DNA of 64,000 nt from JAZKHT01 sp040385245 (lineage in GTDB: Bacteria > Pseudomonadota > Alphaproteobacteria > Rhodobacterales > Rhodobacteraceae): assembly GCA_040385245.1 (NCBI GenBank), contig JAZKHT010000004.1, positions 186,001-250,000 on the forward strand. Direction: 5' to 3'. The notes beneath the pieces were generated by a model that searched no databases, was not told the origin of the DNA, and worked only from the letters and a program-made list of their open reading frames with translations. Made by a program: the position numbers and the translations under genes. This document shows, piece after piece, positions 17,502-25,800 of this stretch. The first letter of the stretch is position 1. Each line of letters starts with the position of its first letter.

Positions 17502-18371
17502 CTACCCCTGTACCAATGCCATGAAGGCGGGCCACGCCTCGGGGTCAGCCACGGTCTTGTCACGGCAAAAGGCGTTGCAGAAACCGAACCTGCGGCCCGC
17601 CAGTTCCAGCACATGGGTGACGGGTTTGCCTGAATAGGGGCATGCGGTGTTTTCTGCTGTGATCCCGTCCACAGCGCGCGCGGACAAAGGGACAGGGCCG
17701 GGCCATGGGCGGCGGGGAAAGTCGCGGCGGTAATAATCCTGATCGGCCCCGTCTACCATCCCCATGGCCCGCCAGCGCCGGAACGACGGGTGCGCCAGAT
17801 GCGCGTCAACATAGGCTTGCGCGCTGTCGGAGACAGGCAGGTTGTAGCCAGCAATCCGTCCCGCGACGGGGGCAAAGAACGCATCCGCCGCTGAATAGTC
17901 CCCACAGAGCCACGGCCCCTGCGCCCCTGTCGTTGCGCGCGCCCAATCCCAGATCACGCCAAGCCGGGCCAGATTGGCCAGCACGGCATCGGTGGGGCCA
18001 CAGTCGGTATAGCTGACGCGCAGGTTCATCGGGCAATGGCTGCGCAATGCCGCAAACCCTGCGTGCATTTCCGCAGCCAGCACGCGCGCTGTGGCCCGCG
18101 CCGCCGCGTCGCCCGGCCAATGACCGGCCTGCGGGTGGCGCGAGGCGAGTTCTTCGGCGATGGCGATGGTTTCCGGCACAACTGTGCCGTCGGGTGTGCG
18201 CATCGTGGGGGCGGTGCGGGAAGGGGGGAACGACCGCAGCAGGTTTGGCAACTCGTCGGTGTAAAGCCGGGCGCTGTGGGTTTTGACCGGGATATCAAAG
18301 GCATCAAACAGCAGCCAGCCGCGCAGGGACCAACTGGAATAGGCGCGGTCGCCAATGACAAGATCGTACAT
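17502..18371 (-). CDS. Glutathione S-transferase with C-terminal Cys-rich (YHS-like) extension
   Basis: Thioredoxin-fold GST of 289 residues, probably cytoplasmic. The N-terminal domain contains the likely active Ser in DRAYSSWSLRGWL (residues 8-20) and VPETIAIAEELA (65-76, glutathione gamma-Glu binding). The helical domain runs to about 205. Beyond it lies an extra segment of some 50 residues with CPYSGKP (Cys244) and FCNAFCRDK (Cys265, Cys269), the spacing expected of a TRASH/YHS metal-binding knuckle. The start at 18371 has AAGGGGG upstream. Its role is unknown; the extension suggests metal sensing or metal-linked redox. Confidence 0.83.
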   Translation of the reverse strand: MYDLVIGDRAYSSWSLRGWLLFDAFDIPVKTHSARLYTDELPNLLRSFPPSRTAPTMRTPDGTVVPETIAIAEELASRHPQAGHWPGDAAARATARVLAAEMHAGFAALRSHCPMNLRVSYTDCGPTDAVLANLARLGVIWDWARATTGAQGPWLCGDYSAADAFFAPVAGRIAGYNLPVSDSAQAYVDAHLAHPSFRRWRAMGMVDGADQDYYRRDFPRRPWPGPVPLSARAVDGITAENTACPYSGKPVTHVLELAGRRFGFCNAFCRDKTVADPEAWPAFMALVQG

Positions 18372-18449
18372 GAAAGCCCCCTTTTGGATGTGACGCACCT
18401 TAGGCGCAGGTCGCATCAAACCAAAAGTGATCATTTGTGCGGCGTCACA

Positions 18450-19031
18450 TCACGGAAGGTGATTGATCCGTCCGACATGCCAGCCTTTTGGCCCACGGGT
18501 GATTTCGGTCAACGACAAGGGTTCGATCCGATGGGCAAACACTTGCTGCACCCCGACCCCCAGCGCGCGCTGCAGGGCGGCAAGGATGGCGCCGAAATGG
18601 GCGACGATGATCACCGTTCCATGCCCTTGCAGCGCGTCGGTGGCGGCGTTTATGCGGGCGGACAGGTCATCCCAGCTTTCCCCACCGGGGGCGGGGGTGG
18701 GACCTGCGTCTTCCCAAAAAGCGCGCAGGGGTGTTGGATCAACTGCGGCAACCTCGTCATGGGTCCGCGCCTCCCATGTGCCGAAATGGATTTCGCGCAG
18801 GCGGGGATCGTGCGGCAGGCGGGGCCGCGCGCCTTGCAAGGCGTCGGCCGTGGCCACGGCGCGGCCAAGGTCGGAGCTGATCACAGGCGCATCGGGCAGC
18901 AGCGCGGACAGCCGCACAAGGGCGGCGCGGTCGGACAGATCGGCGGGCAGGTCGGTCCAGCCGATCATCGCCTTGGCATGGGTCGGCCCGTGGCGGACCC
19001 AGATCATGCGTGTTTCCGCAGCCCCCGCCAT
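18450..19031 (-). CDS. Histidine phosphatase family protein (possible CobC)
   Basis: Branch of the phosphoglycerate-mutase-like phosphatases with a phosphohistidine intermediate. The 193-residue product has WVRHGPTHAK (RHG at 13-15), the second arginine region SSDLGRAVATADAL, FGTWEARTHDE and the second catalytic His in IIVAHFGAILAAL. The start overlaps the cobU stop (TGATG), so the two are co-translated. Next to cobU the likely substrate is alpha-ribazole 5'-phosphate (CobC role in cobalamin assembly). This assignment is from context; the family is functionally broad. Confidence 0.8.
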   Translation of the reverse strand: MAGAAETRMIWVRHGPTHAKAMIGWTDLPADLSDRAALVRLSALLPDAPVISSDLGRAVATADALQGARPRLPHDPRLREIHFGTWEARTHDEVAAVDPTPLRAFWEDAGPTPAPGGESWDDLSARINAATDALQGHGTVIIVAHFGAILAALQRALGVGVQQVFAHRIEPLSLTEITRGPKGWHVGRINHLP

Positions 19032-19594
19032 CAGGCCACACCATCCGGCAGCGCGCCCTTCAGCACCATGGGCAAGCCTGCCATCACGCCGACAACCAAC
19101 CCGGCCTGCGCGGCAAGGCGCTGGTTCAACCGCCCTTGGGCATCGCGAAAGGCGCGGGCAAGGGCGTTTTCGGGAACGATCCCCCAACCCACTTCGTTCG
19201 ACACGATAACCACCGGGGCAGCGCAGCCGTTCAGCCCCGTCAGCAGCGCCGTCGTTTCCGCATCCAGATCATGCCCCGCCAGCAGATGATTGGACAGCCA
19301 GAGTGTCGCACAATCGATCAGAACCACCTCGTCCGGCCGGGCAGCGGCCAGCGCACCGCACAGATCAAGTGACGCTTCGACGGTCTGCCAGTCGATGCCC
19401 CGGTCGGCGCGATGTCGGGCAATGCGGTCGCGCATTTCGTCATCCCATGCCTGCGCCGTCGCAATATAGCGGCGGGCCAGCGCGCAGGACCGGACCAGAC
19501 GCTCGGCCAAGGCCGATTTGCCCGACCGTGCGCCGCCTACCACCAAAGACAAGGGTGGAATCAATAATTTCTTATCCACCTTTGATCCGTTCAC
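19031..19594 (-). CDS. cobU: Adenosylcobinamide kinase/guanylyltransferase
   Basis: Bifunctional enzyme of cobalamin nucleotide-loop assembly: phosphorylates adenosylcobinamide and then makes adenosyl-GDP-cobinamide. The 187-residue product has the P-loop VVGGARSGKSALAERL (residues 18-33), the family motif RRYIATAQAWDDEM and a conserved WLSNHLLAG. Length is typical of CobU/CobP. Its ATG lies inside the spacer of the divergent rpoH promoter, so expression of the two genes may interfere. No cobalamin riboswitch was seen upstream. Confidence 0.95.
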   Translation of the reverse strand: MNGSKVDKKLLIPPLSLVVGGARSGKSALAERLVRSCALARRYIATAQAWDDEMRDRIARHRADRGIDWQTVEASLDLCGALAAARPDEVVLIDCATLWLSNHLLAGHDLDAETTALLTGLNGCAAPVVIVSNEVGWGIVPENALARAFRDAQGRLNQRLAAQAGLVVGVMAGLPMVLKGALPDGVA

Positions 19595-19610
19595 CGATCT
19601 GCCTCGTAGA
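19583..19610 (+). promoter_or_regulatory. Predicted sigma-E (RpoE/ChrR-type) promoter of rpoH
   Basis: TGATCC (19583-19588) is separated by 18 bases from TAGA (19607-19610), 54 bases upstream of the rpoH ATG. This matches, as far as I recall, the TGATC-N18/19-TA pattern of the singlet-oxygen sigma factor RpoE in Rhodobacter sphaeroides, which drives rpoHII there. Confidence 0.6.
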
Positions 19611-19664
19611 ATTCACAAAACGGCAACATGGCCGCAGCGGTTAGTCTGACTTGGGGGTTATCAC

Positions 19665-20543
19665 ATGGCGCTCGACGGATATAACGATCAAACGATGTCG
19701 CGCCAAGCGATGAAGGCCGAACTGCTTGATGCGGAAACAGAACTGCGTCTTGCCTATGCCTGGCGCGATCAGCGCGACGAACAGGCGCTGCACCGTCTGA
19801 TCACCGCCTATATGCGGCTTGCCATCAGCATGGCATCGAAATTTCGCCGCTATGGCGCGCCGATGAACGACCTGATCCAAGAGGCGTCGCTTGGCCTGAT
19901 GAAGGCCGCCGACAAGTTCGACCCCGACCGGGGCGTGCGGTTTTCGACCTATGCCGTGTGGTGGATCAAGGCATCGATTCAGGATTACGTCATGCGCAAC
20001 TGGTCGATGGTGCGCACCGGATCGACCAGCAGCCAAAAGGCGCTGTTCTTCAACCTGCGCCGCGTTCAGGCGAAGTTGGAGCGCGAGGCCGCACAGCGCG
20101 GCGAGGTGCTGGATCAGTTCCAGTTGCGCCAGATGGTCGCGACCGAGGTTGGGGTGCCCCTGCACGATGTCGAGATGATGGAGGGTCGGCTGTCGGGGTC
20201 CGACTTTTCGCTGAACGCCACGCAATCATCGGACGAAGACGGGCGCGAATGGATTGACGCGCTGGAGGATGACGGCATTCAGGCCGCCGAAGCGGTCGAG
20301 GGCGCGCATGACGCTGAACGGTTGCGCAGTTGGCTGATCGCTGCGCTGCAATCGTTGAATTCGCGCGAACGGTTCATCGTAGCCGAACGGAAATTGCGTG
20401 AGGAGCCGCGCACCCTGGAATCGCTGGGCGAGGAATTGGGGCTGTCGAAAGAACGCGTCCGTCAGTTGGAAGCAGCGGCCTTTGCAAAGATGCGCCGCAA
20501 CCTTGAAGCACAATCGCGCGAAGTGCATCATTTCCTGATGTAA
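19665..20543 (+). CDS. rpoH: RNA polymerase sigma-32 factor (RpoHII type)
   Basis: Alternative heat/oxidative-stress sigma factor that directs RNA polymerase to stress promoters. The 292-residue product has region 2 (RLITAYMRLAISMASKFRR, DLIQEASLGLMKAADKFDP, FSTYAVWWIKASIQDYVM), the RpoH box QKALFFNL (124-131) and a region 4.2 helix-turn-helix (LGEELGLSKERVRQLEAAAF). The short N-terminus differs from the classical RpoHI start, and the upstream sigma-E-like promoter favours RpoHII. Rhodobacterales commonly carry both. RpoHII is known there for photo-oxidative stress and glutathione/repair genes. Confidence 0.9.
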   Translation: MALDGYNDQTMSRQAMKAELLDAETELRLAYAWRDQRDEQALHRLITAYMRLAISMASKFRRYGAPMNDLIQEASLGLMKAADKFDPDRGVRFSTYAVWWIKASIQDYVMRNWSMVRTGSTSSQKALFFNLRRVQAKLEREAAQRGEVLDQFQLRQMVATEVGVPLHDVEMMEGRLSGSDFSLNATQSSDEDGREWIDALEDDGIQAAEAVEGAHDAERLRSWLIAALQSLNSRERFIVAERKLREEPRTLESLGEELGLSKERVRQLEAAAFAKMRRNLEAQSREVHHFLM

Positions 20544-20736
20544 GGGGCGCAGGGGCTTTAAGGGTCTGACGGGTGCGGACGCGCTTTCATCGGAATGGTG
20601 CGGCGCGACGTGACCGAAGGTCAGAGGGACCGGTGGTGATCTGCACCGAATTGCCCCCGCCCCCAACCGCAGGTCGGCGCTTGCGCGCCACAGAACCGGC
20701 GCGCAGGGTGGTACGGCAACGGCAGGTGGGGCAATC

Positions 20737-21540
20737 TTGAAACTTTTTGTCCTTCTTTTCGCCCTGGCCACTCCACTGGCCGCGCAAGAAATTGCCCCGA
20801 GCGATCTGGACCGTCTGCCAGCGGCGGACGTGGTGGTTATTGGGGAAACCCACGACAATCCGGCGCACCATGCCAATCAGGCGCGGGCGGTGGGGGCGAT
20901 ACAGCCGACGGCCCTGGTGTTCGAGATGTTGACGCCTGCGCAGGCGGCGCGCACGCCCGACGACCGGGGGGACGCAGACGCGATGGCGCGGGCCTATGAC
21001 TGGGCAGCGACCGGTTGGCCGGATTTTGCGATGTATCACCCGATCTTTGCGGCGGCACCGCTGGCCCGTGTCTATGGGGCCGATGTGGCGCGCGACGATC
21101 TGGCGCGGGCGATGTCGGACGGTGCGGCGGCGGCTTTTGGCACGGATGCGGCGCGCTTTGGTCTGGATGCGCCCTTGGCGGCGAATGATCTAACGGCCCG
21201 CCTGGCCGATCAGGCCGCGGCGCATTGCGACATGCTGCCTGCCGATCTGCTGCCCGGCATGGTCGAGGCGCAGCGTCTGCGCGATGCGGCACTGGCGCGC
21301 GCGGCGGTGCAGGCCATGGTGGAAACCGGGGGGCCAGTGGCCGTGATCACCGGGTCGGGCCATGCGCGCGAGGATACCGGTGTGCCTGCGCTGCTGCGTC
21401 AGGCAAAGCCTTCGCTGACGGTGCTGTCCATAGGCCAGATCGAAGGCCCGCCCGAAGGGGATGTGCCGTTTGATCTGTGGATCGTCACGGACGGTGTGCC
21501 AGGGCGTGGCAACCCTTGCGCCGCCTTTGGTGCCGACTGA
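20737..21540 (+). CDS. ChaN family protein (DUF399, haem/iron-related)
   Basis: Exported protein of 267 residues from the family that includes Campylobacter ChaN, an iron-regulated haem-binding lipoprotein. A short signal peptide (MKLFVLLFALATPLAAQ) lacks a lipobox Cys. The hallmark VVVIGETHDNPAHHANQARAV carries the conserved Glu, His and Asp residues, and a second conserved stretch is VAVITGSGHAREDTGVPALL. GTGGGG lies upstream of the ATG. It follows rpoH by about 190 bases. The function in this organism is not established. Confidence 0.85.
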   Translation: MKLFVLLFALATPLAAQEIAPSDLDRLPAADVVVIGETHDNPAHHANQARAVGAIQPTALVFEMLTPAQAARTPDDRGDADAMARAYDWAATGWPDFAMYHPIFAAAPLARVYGADVARDDLARAMSDGAAAAFGTDAARFGLDAPLAANDLTARLADQAAAHCDMLPADLLPGMVEAQRLRDAALARAAVQAMVETGGPVAVITGSGHAREDTGVPALLRQAKPSLTVLSIGQIEGPPEGDVPFDLWIVTDGVPGRGNPCAAFGAD

Positions 21541-21619
21541 CCTCGCCGCTGCGTCTGAGGAGTTGAGTTTGCCCCGCCCCGCCCCTACACCAGTGCCAGA
21601 CCCTTTGGCGGAGCGTGTC

Positions 21620-22822
21620 ATGCTGGCCGGAAAACGCGTCCTTTTGATCATCGGTGGCGGCATTGCCGCCTATAAGACGCTGGAACTCATCCGCCTCTTG
21701 CGCGGGGCGGGGGCGGCAGTCACTCCGGTGATGACCCGCGCCGCAGCGGAATTTGTAACACCGCTGTCGGTGGCATCTCTGGCGGGCGAGGCGGTTCACA
21801 CCGAATTGTTCGACCTGACGCAAGAGGCCGAGATGGGACATATTCAACTGTCGCGCAGCGCCGATCTGATTGTTGTGGCCCCGGCGACGGCGGACCTTCT
21901 GGCCAAGATGGCGCAGGGGCGTGCGGATGATCTGGCATCGACCCTGCTGCTTGCGACCGATACCGCCGTTCTGGCAGCCCCGGCGATGAACGTGCGGATG
22001 TGGGAACATCCGGCGACACAGCGCAACCTGACCCAGGTTCAGGCCGACGGGGTGCGTTTTATCGGGCCGAACGTGGGCGACATGGCGTGCGGCGAATACG
22101 GGCCGGGCCGCATGGCGGAACCGGTTGAGATATTCGATGCAGTGCAGGCCGCACTGGTGCAGGGGCGGCCCCTTTCAGGGCGGCATGTCCTTGTCACCTC
22201 TGGCCCCACGCATGAACCGATTGATCCGGTGCGCTATATCGCCAACCGCTCTTCCGGGGCGCAAGGCACGGCGCTGGCAGTGGCGCTGCGCGATCTGGGG
22301 GCGGATGTGACCTTTGTCACCGGGCCTGCGACCGTGCCGCCACCTGCGGGCGTCAAGGTGATGCGGGTGGAAACCGCGCAAGAAATGCTGTCGGCGGTCG
22401 AGGCTGCGCTGCCCGCCGATGCGGCGGTCTTTGCGGCGGCCGTGGCCGATTGGCGGGTGGCGAATGCCGCCGCTTCGAAGATCAAGAAGGATGGTCATGG
22501 CCATTTGCCTGCGTTGGAATTCGCCGTAAACCCCGACATTCTGGCGACGGTGTCACAGCTGCAAAACGACAGGCCGGGGCTGGTGGTCGGCTTTGCCGCC
22601 GAAACCGATGATGTGATCCGCCATGCGCAGGCCAAACTGGCGCGCAAGGGGTGTGATTGGATCGTGGCCAATGACGTGTCGCCCGAAACCGGTATCATGG
22701 GCGGCGCTGAAAACGCGGTGTCGTTGATCACGGCGGCGGGGGTGGACCACTGGCCGCGCCTGCCCAAAGACGAGGTGGCACGTCGTCTGGCCTTGCGGAT
22801 CGCGGGGGCGCTGGCGCAATGA
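21620..22822 (+). CDS. coaBC: Phosphopantothenoylcysteine decarboxylase/phosphopantothenate-cysteine ligase
   Basis: Bifunctional coenzyme A biosynthesis enzyme. The 400-residue product has the FMN-dependent CoaC domain (about 1-180; MLAGKRVLLIIGGGIAAYKT, catalytic His in EMGHIQLSRSADLIVVAPAT, substrate-clamp region APAMNVRMW) and the CoaB domain (about 190-400; SGPTHEPIDPVRYIANRSSG and IKKDGHG). The start at 21620 is used because family members begin at this point; the longer frame overlaps the preceding gene. It overlaps dut by four bases (ATGA), a pairing common in alphaproteobacteria. Confidence 0.96.
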   Translation: MLAGKRVLLIIGGGIAAYKTLELIRLLRGAGAAVTPVMTRAAAEFVTPLSVASLAGEAVHTELFDLTQEAEMGHIQLSRSADLIVVAPATADLLAKMAQGRADDLASTLLLATDTAVLAAPAMNVRMWEHPATQRNLTQVQADGVRFIGPNVGDMACGEYGPGRMAEPVEIFDAVQAALVQGRPLSGRHVLVTSGPTHEPIDPVRYIANRSSGAQGTALAVALRDLGADVTFVTGPATVPPPAGVKVMRVETAQEMLSAVEAALPADAAVFAAAVADWRVANAAASKIKKDGHGHLPALEFAVNPDILATVSQLQNDRPGLVVGFAAETDDVIRHAQAKLARKGCDWIVANDVSPETGIMGGAENAVSLITAAGVDHWPRLPKDEVARRLALRIAGALAQ

Positions 22823-23286
22823 TCCCGACGCTGCGCATCCTGTGGGAAGACTGGGCGGACCGCGCCCTTGCCCTGCCATCTTATGAAACGCCGGGGGCTG
22901 CGGGGGCGGATATCCGCGCCAATCTGCGGGCTGATGATCGCAGCGCAGGGGTCACGCTTGCGCCGATGCAGCGGGTGATCGTGCCGACGGGCATCCGGGT
23001 GGAAATTCCGGTGGGTTTCGAAATGCAGATCCGCCCCCGTTCGGGGTTGGCGGTGAAACATGGCATCACCCTGCCCAACACGCCCGGCACCATCGACAGC
23101 GATTATCGCGGTCCCCTTGGCGTGGCACTGATCAATCTGGGAACCGAAGCGTTCACGGTTCATCACGGCGACCGGATCGCACAAATGATCATCGCCCCGG
23201 TGGTGCAGGTGGCGTTTCAGGTGGTTGATGCCCTGTCCGATACCGAGCGGGGCGAGGGGGGCTTCGGCTCTACCGGCAGGCGCTGA
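22819..23286 (+). CDS. dut: Deoxyuridine 5'-triphosphate nucleotidohydrolase
   Basis: Trimeric dUTPase that hydrolyses dUTP to dUMP and pyrophosphate, keeping uracil out of DNA. The 155-residue product shows the five family motifs, including motif 1 PGAAGADIRANL, motif 2 PRSGLAVKHGITLPN, motif 3 GTIDSDYRGPLGVALIN, motif 4 DRIAQMIIAPV and the flexible C-terminal motif 5 RGEGGFGSTGR. It overlaps coaBC upstream and shares its last base with the start of the next gene, so the three genes form one tight unit. Confidence 0.97.
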   Translation: MIPTLRILWEDWADRALALPSYETPGAAGADIRANLRADDRSAGVTLAPMQRVIVPTGIRVEIPVGFEMQIRPRSGLAVKHGITLPNTPGTIDSDYRGPLGVALINLGTEAFTVHHGDRIAQMIIAPVVQVAFQVVDALSDTERGEGGFGSTGRR

Positions 23287-24323
23287 TGCTGTTGTTTTTC
23301 GCAATGGCGGCGGCGCTGTGGGGGGTGGGGGTTTTGCTGAAAACCCCGGTTCGTCTGCGGTTGGGCATGATCGGGATGCTGTGGCTGGGCGTGGTGCTGT
23401 TGCACCTTTTGCTGCCAGACGGGCACCCGTTGCGGCAGGCCACAGGGGGCGATGCGCAGGTCTGGCTGGTGTTCGGCGGTCTTGTGCTGCTGGTGGCAGG
23501 GTATCGTGGGGTGCTTGGGCGATTGCGCCGTCGGGCCGCGCCGGTGCCGGCGGTGCCGACCGGGGCGTTCCGGCCTGCGGAACTGGACCGCTATGCCCGC
23601 CACATCATGCTGCGCGAAATTGGCGGGCCGGGGCAGCGGCGGCTGAAGGATGCGCAGGTGCTTGTGGTGGGGGCGGGTGGTCTGGGGTCGCCGGTGCTGC
23701 TGTATCTGGCGGCGGCGGGGGTCGGCACCATTGGCGTGATCGACGACGACACGGTGGATGCGTCAAACCTGCAACGTCAGATCATCCACACCGACGCGCG
23801 GATCGGTCTGCCCAAGGTGCAGTCGGCGGAAATTGCCATGCGCGAGCTGAACCCGTTCATCGAGGTGCGGCCCTATCAGCGGCGTCTGGGGTCGGATATC
23901 GCAAATGATCTGATCGCCGGTTACGATCTGGTACTGGACGGGTCGGACAATTTCGACACGCGCTATCTGGTCAACCGCGCCTGCGTCGCTGCGGGCAAGC
24001 CCCTGATCGCGGCGGCGATCACCCAGTGGGAGGGGCAGATTTCCCTGTATGATCCGTCTCATGGCGGGCCGTGTTATGAATGTGTCTTTCCGGTGCGCCC
24101 CGCGCCCGGATTGGTGCCGACCTGCGCCGAAGCAGGGGTTGCCGCCCCCTTGCCGGGGGTGATCGGGTCCATCATGGCGATGGAGGCGGTGAAGCATCTG
24201 ACCGGGGCAGGGTCCGGCCTGCGCGGGCGGCTGATGATCCACGATGCGCTGCATGCAGAAACGCGGGTGATCGGGGTGAAGCCGCGCGCCGACTGTCCGG
24301 TGTGCGGTGGGGTCAATCCGTGA
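23286..24323 (+). CDS. ThiF/MoeB family adenylyltransferase with N-terminal membrane segments
   Basis: E1-like enzyme that adenylates the C-terminal glycine of a ubiquitin-like sulfur carrier (MoaD or ThiS). The 345-residue product has about three hydrophobic segments in the first 75 residues, beginning MLLFFAMAAALWGVGVLL, and then the ThiF fold. The latter contains ELDRYARHIMLREIGGPGQR, the nucleotide loop VLVVGAGGLGSPVLLYLAAAGVG, the catalytic-type Arg in NLQRQIIHTD and two zinc pairs (CYEC and CPVC). MoeB itself is soluble, so the anchor is unusual. The stop overlaps that of the convergent amidase by about ten bases. Confidence 0.88.
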   Translation: MLLFFAMAAALWGVGVLLKTPVRLRLGMIGMLWLGVVLLHLLLPDGHPLRQATGGDAQVWLVFGGLVLLVAGYRGVLGRLRRRAAPVPAVPTGAFRPAELDRYARHIMLREIGGPGQRRLKDAQVLVVGAGGLGSPVLLYLAAAGVGTIGVIDDDTVDASNLQRQIIHTDARIGLPKVQSAEIAMRELNPFIEVRPYQRRLGSDIANDLIAGYDLVLDGSDNFDTRYLVNRACVAAGKPLIAAAITQWEGQISLYDPSHGGPCYECVFPVRPAPGLVPTCAEAGVAAPLPGVIGSIMAMEAVKHLTGAGSGLRGRLMIHDALHAETRVIGVKPRADCPVCGGVNP

Positions 24324-25707
24324 CGGGGGCCGTGGTCGCCAACAGATCGGCCGCATCCAGAAGGATATCCTCGCGAAACTGATCCGCCAGAAGCTGGATG
24401 CCGACAGGCGTATTCCCGATGCGACCCGTGGTCAGCGTCACGCCCGGCAGACCCATGAAAGGTGGGGCGATCTGCGGCAATTGCGCGGCCAGAACCGCGT
24501 CAAAATCCGTCTCGGACGCGACATCGCGGTGATCGGCAAAGGGAAGTTCGTTGGAAACCGGGCACAACACCAGCGGCCAGTCAGTCAGAAACGCGCGCCA
24601 CAGGCGGACAAGCCGCGCGCGCGATTGCAGCGTTTCCATCAACCCGTGCAGGGTGATTTCGGGGCTGTGGCGGCACAATTGGGCATAGACAAAGGTGGCG
24701 TCGGGGTCGGCCTCTGCGTGCACTGCAGCGGCGTTGGAGTGGCGGAATTCCGCAAGCCACAGGCGCAGTTGCAAGGCCATCGCCTCGGCCAAAGGCGGCA
24801 GGGCCGGGGTGTCGACCTGCCATCCTGCATCCTGCAAGGTGCGGGCGGCGTCCTGAAGTGCGGATTGGATCGCGGGGTGGACGGCGGCCCCTTCGGGCGA
24901 CAGGCACAGGGCCGCGCGGCGCGGATAGGCGGTGCCGGTCAGCGGGGCGGGCATCCACCACGGGTCGCGTCCATCCGGGGCAGACATGGCCGCCAGCGCC
25001 AGCCGCAGATCGGCGACCGACCGGGCCAAGGGGCCGGACACCGCCATCAACTGCCCGCCGATCAACCGGTCTGGCCCCGTGGCGTTGAAGGCGGGCACCC
25101 GACCCAGCGACGGGCGCAGGCCGTGGATGCCGCAGGCATAGGCCGGATACCGGATCGATCCCGCAATGTCGGTTCCATGACCAATCGGGCCGATGCCCGC
25201 AGCCACCGCCGCCGCTGCCCCCCCTGACGATCCACCGGGGGTCAGTGCGGGGTTGCGCGGGTTCACAGTCGCCCCGTGCAGGGAATTGCGGCTGAACCAG
25301 CGCAGCGAAAAGGCCGGCGTGTTGGTGCGCCCGATCAGGACCGCGCCTGCCTTGCGCAGATTGGCGACAACCGGGCTGTCGTCTGTGGCGATCAGGTCTT
25401 TTTGCAGGCGCAGGCCGTTTGTGGTGGCCTGTCCCGCCTGATCGACGTTGACCTTGATTGTGACCGGAACCCCTGCCAGCGGACCGGGGTCGATGCCCTT
25501 TGACAGATCGCGGTCAACGGCATCGGCGCGGGCGCGGGCTTCGTCATCGAAACGGGCGACCACGGCGTTCAGCCGGGGGTTCACGGCATCCATGCGCGCC
25601 AGCACCGCGTCGGTGATCTGGCGGGCGGACACATCCCGCGCGGCAAGGCGGGCGCGCAGGTCGGTTGCGGTCAGGCGGAAGAGGTCGGTCACGGTGCGTT
25701 CCCCCAT
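24313..25707 (-). CDS. Amidase signature family hydrolase
   Basis: Cytoplasmic amidase of 464 residues with the Ser-cisSer-Lys triad: Lys85 in PVTIKVNVDQAG, cis-Ser160 in PGGSSGGAAAAVAAG and the nucleophile Ser184 in GTDIAGSIRYPAYACG. The 24-residue gap between the two serines is the family norm. The start at 25707 (MGERTVTDLF) is chosen because the longer open frame would run antisense through the next gene. It is divergent from the amino-acid receptor gene. The substrate amide is unknown; homologues are often mislabelled GatA, but no GatB or GatC is nearby. Confidence 0.88.
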   Translation of the reverse strand: MGERTVTDLFRLTATDLRARLAARDVSARQITDAVLARMDAVNPRLNAVVARFDDEARARADAVDRDLSKGIDPGPLAGVPVTIKVNVDQAGQATTNGLRLQKDLIATDDSPVVANLRKAGAVLIGRTNTPAFSLRWFSRNSLHGATVNPRNPALTPGGSSGGAAAAVAAGIGPIGHGTDIAGSIRYPAYACGIHGLRPSLGRVPAFNATGPDRLIGGQLMAVSGPLARSVADLRLALAAMSAPDGRDPWWMPAPLTGTAYPRRAALCLSPEGAAVHPAIQSALQDAARTLQDAGWQVDTPALPPLAEAMALQLRLWLAEFRHSNAAAVHAEADPDATFVYAQLCRHSPEITLHGLMETLQSRARLVRLWRAFLTDWPLVLCPVSNELPFADHRDVASETDFDAVLAAQLPQIAPPFMGLPGVTLTTGRIGNTPVGIQLLADQFREDILLDAADLLATTAPVTD

Positions 25708-25800
25708 AGATCGCGCGATGGTGACGCTTTTGCGCGCGCTTGCAAGCGGGCAGGGGCGCGGCCATAGTCGGCGCAAATGTCCTGTGACGGAGGTGCCCCG

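Noticed and set aside
19595..19664. Cobalamin riboswitch near cobU
   Set aside because: The region upstream of cobU is only the short divergent gap to rpoH and shows no B12-box-like sequence.
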